A stretch of 53,673 nt of DNA from NCBI GenBank assembly GCA_903915535.1, contig CAIWTJ010000059.1:1-53673 (forward strand), read 5' to 3'. The DNA is from Enhydrobacter aerosaccus (GTDB taxonomy: Bacteria; Pseudomonadota; Alphaproteobacteria; Reyranellales; Reyranellaceae). This document shows positions 51,146 through 53,673 of this stretch, piece after piece. Below the pieces are notes generated by a model that saw nothing but the letters and a program-made list of their open reading frames with translations, did not search any database and was not told where the DNA came from. The translations under genes were made by a program, and so were the position numbers. Within the stretch, counting starts at the first letter, position 1; each line of letters begins with the position of its first letter.

Positions 51146-51988
51146 CTAGGCGGCGGCCTTGTCGCGGTCAGACGGCCGCTTGGCGGGGGGCGGCAGCAAT
51201 TCCAGGCGTCCGGTGTTGGCCGCCTGCACGCCCGAGGAGACCTGGCGGAAGCAGTGCTCGGCGAGCTTCTTGCGGTCGCCCAGGACATCGATGTCGATCG
51301 GCGGGAAGAACGTCACCACGGCCTCGGTGTCGCCGAGGCAGACCATCTGCCAGAGGTGCGGCACGAGATCGAGATCGCCGAACCAGGCGAACAGCGGCCG
51401 CCAGTAGCGGCCGAGCGGGATGCCGTCGAGCCGCGTGTAGGAGATCGCCACCGGCTGGACCACGATCGGCTTGTCGTTGCGGCGAAGCTGGGCCACGCCG
51501 AACAGCGCGCTGCGAAAGGGCAGCACACGCGTGCCATCGCTCGAGGTGCCTTCGGGGAACAGCAGGAGATTGTCGCCGGTGTTGAGCCGCCGCATCATCT
51601 CGTCGCGGCTGGCGCTGGTCTTGCCCGACGAGCGTTCGATGAAGATCGTGCGCTGCGCCTTGGCCAGCGTGGAAAAGAACGGCCAGGTCGCGACCTCGGC
51701 CTTGGCCACGAAGCTGCCCGGCACCAGCCCGCCCATCACCTCGATATCGAGGTAGGAGACGTGATTGCAGACGAACAGCGTGGGCGTCACGCCGGAGCGC
51801 ACGCCGTGCACCTGCACCTTGATGCCCAGGATGAAGCAGACTGTGCGATGATAGGCGACCGGCATCCAGCGGATGACGGGTTGAATCCGCAGCAGCAACG
51901 CCAGTGCGTAGATCGGCAACAGCACGAGCGTCAGCGTGACGTAGCTCGCCAGCCTGAAGGTGCCGCGCAGGGGAGAGCCTATCCACAT
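51146..51988 (-). CDS. 1-acyl-glycerol-3-phosphate / lyso-ornithine lipid acyltransferase
   Basis: The 280-residue PlsC-type acyltransferase has an N-terminal membrane helix (about 15-35) and the catalytic motif NHVSYLD with His76 and Asp81, then FPEGTSS from 144. It lies 26 bp behind an OlsB-like gene, so it is probably OlsA, adding the second acyl chain in ornithine lipid synthesis; a phosphatidic-acid role is also possible. Confidence 0.87.
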   Translation of the reverse strand: MWIGSPLRGTFRLASYVTLTLVLLPIYALALLLRIQPVIRWMPVAYHRTVCFILGIKVQVHGVRSGVTPTLFVCNHVSYLDIEVMGGLVPGSFVAKAEVATWPFFSTLAKAQRTIFIERSSGKTSASRDEMMRRLNTGDNLLLFPEGTSSDGTRVLPFRSALFGVAQLRRNDKPIVVQPVAISYTRLDGIPLGRYWRPLFAWFGDLDLVPHLWQMVCLGDTEAVVTFFPPIDIDVLGDRKKLAEHCFRQVSSGVQAANTGRLELLPPPAKRPSDRDKAAA

Positions 51989-52014
51989 CGAGGGTGTGGC
52001 TGCGTCCCGTCCCG

Positions 52015-52854
52015 CTAGCGAACGCCGCGCTCGTAGTGACGGATGTACTTTTCCGTCACGAGCTCGGTCTTGACGATGATGAAGACGTCGGTCGAGTTAA
52101 ACTCGCTATCGATCACCGCGCCGTCGCCGACGAAGCCACCCAGCCGCAGATAGCCCTTGATGATCGGCGGGACACGCGCCATCGCCCGGCGCGGGTCGAA
52201 ACTGTCGGGCGCCATCATGTTCATGTCGACGAAGCGCTCGGCCAGTGCGCGCACGCGAATCTCGGGCGGCGCGAGGTGGTGGTGATAGAGATAGGACAAG
52301 GCCTGCGCGTGCTGCGACGGATCGGTTCCGGGAAAGCTCGCGCACCCGAACATGACCTTGATGTCGTAGTGGTAGCAGTAGAGCGCGATGCCGCGCCAAA
52401 GCATCTGCATGGTCGCCGTGTTGCGCGCGTCCTTGGCGACGCACGAGCGCCCGAGCTCCAGCACCTCGCCGGGATAGTCGATCATCTTCTGGATGTCGTA
52501 CTCGGCGGCCGAGTAGAAGCGGCCGGCGCGGGCCGCGGCTTCGCGGCGGATCAGACGGTAGGTGCCGACGATTCCCTCGGGTCCCTCACCGCGGCGGCGG
52601 TCGAGCACAAGCAGGTGATCGCAGACGCGATCGAATTCGTCGAAGTCGCGGCGCTCCAGCGCCATTTCGGCCGACGGCCTGGCCGCCATCTCCTCGTAGA
52701 AGACGCGGTAGCGCAGCGCCTGCGCGGCATCGATCTCGGCCGGCGTCTGGGCCAGCCGGACCTCGAAATCGCCGGCCACGACCTGCACGATCTCCCGATT
52801 GGAGATCGGCGGGCCTAGAAGCTCGGACTCGCTATCAGCACGATCAATGCGCAT
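52015..52854 (-). CDS. OlsB-like N-acyltransferase (ornithine lipid type)
   Basis: The 279-residue GNAT-related protein has the features of the OlsB/hemolysin-like group: LRYRVFYEEM at about 48-57, a DEFDRVCDHLLVLD segment, GTYRLIR, LELGRSCVAKDARN and the late VPPIIKGYLRLGGFVGD. OlsB joins a 3-hydroxyacyl group from acyl carrier protein to ornithine. With the neighbouring acyltransferase it would make ornithine lipids, membrane lipids without phosphate. The assignment rests on family features and pairing. Confidence 0.8.
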   Translation of the reverse strand: MRIDRADSESELLGPPISNREIVQVVAGDFEVRLAQTPAEIDAAQALRYRVFYEEMAARPSAEMALERRDFDEFDRVCDHLLVLDRRRGEGPEGIVGTYRLIRREAAARAGRFYSAAEYDIQKMIDYPGEVLELGRSCVAKDARNTATMQMLWRGIALYCYHYDIKVMFGCASFPGTDPSQHAQALSYLYHHHLAPPEIRVRALAERFVDMNMMAPDSFDPRRAMARVPPIIKGYLRLGGFVGDGAVIDSEFNSTDVFIIVKTELVTEKYIRHYERGVR

Positions 52855-52898
52855 GGATCATCCGCGGGAAGCCATTATCGATCCGGTACAAGACGCGT

Positions 52899-53351
52899 CT
52901 AGTCATTTTTGACGGTTTTTTGACGGTCGGCCTTGCCATCGACCGGAACGCCATAGAGCTCGAGCCGGTGGCCGACGAGGCGGTATCCGGCCTTTTCGGC
53001 GATCCGCCGCTGCAGCTCCTCGATCTCGTCGTTGTGGAACTCGATGACCTTGCCCGACTGGATGTCGATCAGGTGGTCGTGATGCTCGTCGGGGGTTTCC
53101 TCGTAGCGCGCGCGGCCGTCGCCGAAGTCGTGCTTGGCGAGGATGCCGGCTTCCTCGAACAGGCGGACGGTGCGGTAGACCGTGGCGATCGAAATGTTGG
53201 CGTCGACCGTGGTCGCGCGCTTGTGCAACGCCTCGACATCCGGATGATCGGACGATTCGGAGAGCACGCGCGCGATGACGCGGCGTTGATCGGTCATCTT
53301 GAGACCGCGTTCGGCGCAGAGCGCCTCGAGCTTTGAACGGCTATCGGGCAT
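52899..53351 (-). CDS. fur: Fur-family metalloregulator
   Basis: The 150-residue protein has a winged-helix DNA domain (about 10-85: LKMTDQRRVIARVLSE and ISIATVYRTVRLFEEAGI) and a dimer domain with DEHHDHLIDIQSG as metal site. It has only one cysteine (Cys12) and lacks the CxxC structural zinc pair of E. coli Fur, as in many alphaproteobacterial Fur/Mur proteins, so it may sense iron or manganese. The start is the ATG at 53349-53351; a longer frame to 53606 runs antisense to the next gene. It diverges from the TusA-like gene with 46 bp between. Confidence 0.9.
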   Translation of the reverse strand: MPDSRSKLEALCAERGLKMTDQRRVIARVLSESSDHPDVEALHKRATTVDANISIATVYRTVRLFEEAGILAKHDFGDGRARYEETPDEHHDHLIDIQSGKVIEFHNDEIEELQRRIAEKAGYRLVGHRLELYGVPVDGKADRQKTVKND

Positions 53352-53397
53352 GTGGGGGCACCCTACACCGGCGGGCAAAGAGGGTATAGTTGGCCGC

Positions 53398-53661
53398 ATG
53401 CACAGCCCGACCTCTCCCGGCGACGCCGACCCGTCGCGCAGCGACCAGACGATCGACATCACGGGCGAAGTCTGTCCGATGACGTTTGTGCGCACAAAAT
53501 TGCGGCTGGAACGCATGCGCCCAGGGGAAGTGCTGAGCGTGCGGTTGCGCGGCGAAGAGCCGTTGCGCAACGTGCCGAAGGCGGCGCGCGATGAGGGCCA
53601 CTGCATTTTGTGGATAATACCGGAGGGTAGTGACCATATCGTGACTATCCGCCGGGCCTGA
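53398..53661 (+). CDS. TusA/SirA-like sulfurtransferase family protein
   Basis: An 87-residue protein with the TusA fold: ITGEVCPMTFVRTKLRLERM, with Cys26 as the sulfur-carrying residue in a CPM version of the CPxP motif, and SDHIVTIRR as the last strand. It could pass sulfur for tRNA thiolation or cofactor synthesis. The start is the ATG at 53398. It diverges from fur. Only 12 bases remain before the window end. Confidence 0.85.
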   Translation: MHSPTSPGDADPSRSDQTIDITGEVCPMTFVRTKLRLERMRPGEVLSVRLRGEEPLRNVPKAARDEGHCILWIIPEGSDHIVTIRRA

Positions 53662-53673
53662 GCGCCAGCCGCA

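Overview
The window is a gene-dense, GC-rich stretch of an alphaproteobacterial chromosome. The right end carries a typical alphaproteobacterial order: metK, an XRE regulator, lnt, corC, ybeY, phoH, miaB, an olsA/olsB-type pair and fur. Bug-type and TAXI-type solute receptors, ATGA/GTGA stop-start overlaps and many GTG starts fit a soil or freshwater Rhodospirillales/Hyphomicrobiales-like organism. A Reyranella-like genus is a guess from gene content only. No insertion sequence, CRISPR array, rRNA or intact tRNA was seen.

Layout. 1-4753: a ThDP-dependent decarboxylase-like enzyme faces away from a flavin monooxygenase-like protein and a GMC oxidoreductase. 4764-6794: two small unknown genes, then tungstate-type ABC genes tupA and tupB with no tupC beside them. 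6853-10229: glucokinase, an ATPase-less SbmA/YddA-like membrane protein and a Bcr/CflA exporter. 10239-12948: a small protein, an alpha/beta hydrolase lacking its nucleophile serine, a GST and an Ada-type regulator. 12962-13859: a decayed tRNA-Phe 3' fragment touching two phage-like genes that have a clear promoter and operator. 13936-18485: MetE-like, MORN and Bug genes, then an acyl-CoA dehydrogenase with a DUF3237 protein. 18544-21903: a cruciform repeat, a complete YddA-like ABC transporter, a class II aldolase and an Lrp regulator.

The most interesting part is 22278-36655. An eight-gene leftward operon encodes a two-subunit molybdenum hydroxylase (IorAB type), a flavocytochrome c sulfide dehydrogenase flavoprotein (SoxF/FccB), SoxX, SoxY, SoxZ, SoxA and a TAXI receptor. 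It lacks soxB and soxCD, and its SoxY has lost the usual GGCGG tail. Just upstream lies a second leftward operon: a MoxR ATPase, a CoxE-like VWA protein, a ThDP enzyme, a thioredoxin-fold protein with an in-frame TGA at the redox motif (a probable selenoprotein) and a dipeptidase with an extra N-terminal domain. A cytochrome b561 and a divergent cytochrome c' follow. Together they look like periplasmic redox and sulfur chemistry; the link between the two operons is inference.

36656-38396 is largely noncoding around a TetR gene. It holds two related structured RNA-like elements with repeated TGGGGA loops, two terminators and two copies of an 18-bp element. That element resembles the palindrome in front of the XRE gene at 44305-44760, which suggests a small regulon. 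The rest is Sel1-repeat proteins, MmcB, a lone type I secretion-type ABC exporter and the housekeeping cluster ending in fur and a TusA-like protein.
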